13,701 bases of DNA from JBLHKS01 sp047620505 (lineage in GTDB: Bacteria; Verrucomicrobiota; Verrucomicrobiia; Verrucomicrobiales; DEV007): contig JBLHKS010000184.1 of NCBI GenBank assembly GCA_047620505.1, forward strand, positions 1 to 13,701. The letters are read 5' to 3'. A program made the position numbers and the translations under genes. The notes below the pieces were generated by a model. The model did no database searches. It was not told where the DNA came from and was given only the letters and a program-made list of their open reading frames with translations. This document shows positions 13,603 to 13,701 of the stretch, piece after piece. The number at the start of each line of letters is the position of its first letter. Within the stretch, counting starts at the first letter, position 1.

Positions 13603-13701
13603 CCTCGACCGCCACGCACTTCATGCTGAAGACCTACAAATTCAACAACGTGCTGATGAAGCAGGAGCACAAAGAAGAGCGCCTGGCGGTCAGCGCGTAG
13701 G
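13603..13701. repeat. right copy of the 99-bp terminal direct repeat
   Basis: Identical to 1-99. It contains the same C-terminal coding end, with TAG at 13698-13700. The sequence to its left is unrelated to any coding frame with a recognisable start. If the ends are joined, this copy and the left one are a single site. Confidence 0.95.

Noticed and set aside
1..13701. tRNA, rRNA, CRISPR array, replication or integrase genes
   Set aside because: Looked for by eye on both strands; no spaced repeats, cloverleaf-like segments or protein motifs of these types were found.

Overview
The window is a compact accessory locus of six substantial genes, with no housekeeping, ribosomal, tRNA or phage-structural genes in it. 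Its host is most likely a member of the Planctomycetes-Verrucomicrobia-Chlamydiae (PVC) group. That guess rests on one thing: a pair of neighbouring hairpins with AAC loops (139-183) of a kind I recall as a common dispersed repeat in those genomes. No phylogenetic marker gene is present, so the assignment is tentative.

The first 99 bases and the last 99 bases are identical. An exact overlap of that size is what a k-mer assembler leaves when it closes a circle, so the window may be a circular molecule or excision circle of 13,602 bp. It could instead be a locus between two copies of a very short repeat. The repeat carries the C-terminal end of an unidentified reading frame, possibly a transposase relic.

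Layout. On the minus strand at the left are a small class III nucleotide cyclase-like protein (299-883) and, upstream of it in the same operon, a divergent phosphodiester glycosidase (NAGPA)-like protein (900-1835). A 125-bp divergent spacer separates them from a 1318-residue plus-strand protein (1961-5917). This protein joins an N-terminal RelA/SpoT-type HD (alarmone hydrolase) domain to a long unknown middle and a C-terminal ROK/hexokinase-like kinase domain. It converges, with only 9 bp between the stop codons, on a 1562-residue minus-strand protein (5927-10615). That protein has GAF-like sensor segments near the N-terminus and the C-terminal signature of a RelA/SpoT synthetase at the extreme C-terminus. 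A 129-bp divergent spacer leads to an inositol monophosphatase-family phosphatase (10745-11707) and then a phosphofructokinase-like protein that has lost most catalytic residues (11799-13367). The remaining 235 bp up to the right-hand repeat holds no convincing gene.

All six proteins resemble enzymes that make, break or move phosphate groups on nucleotides or sugars. Two of them look like separated halves of an alarmone (ppGpp-type) synthetase/hydrolase pair, each fused to other domains. The working hypothesis, which is inference, is a self-contained signalling or conflict cassette: the GAF protein senses a ligand and makes or binds a pyrophosphorylated nucleotide or sugar, and the HD-ROK protein removes or converts it. 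The phosphatase, the PFK-like protein, the cyclase-like protein and the NAGPA-like protein would process related phosphoesters or act as ligand-binding regulators. I know of no described system with this composition, but I could not search for one.
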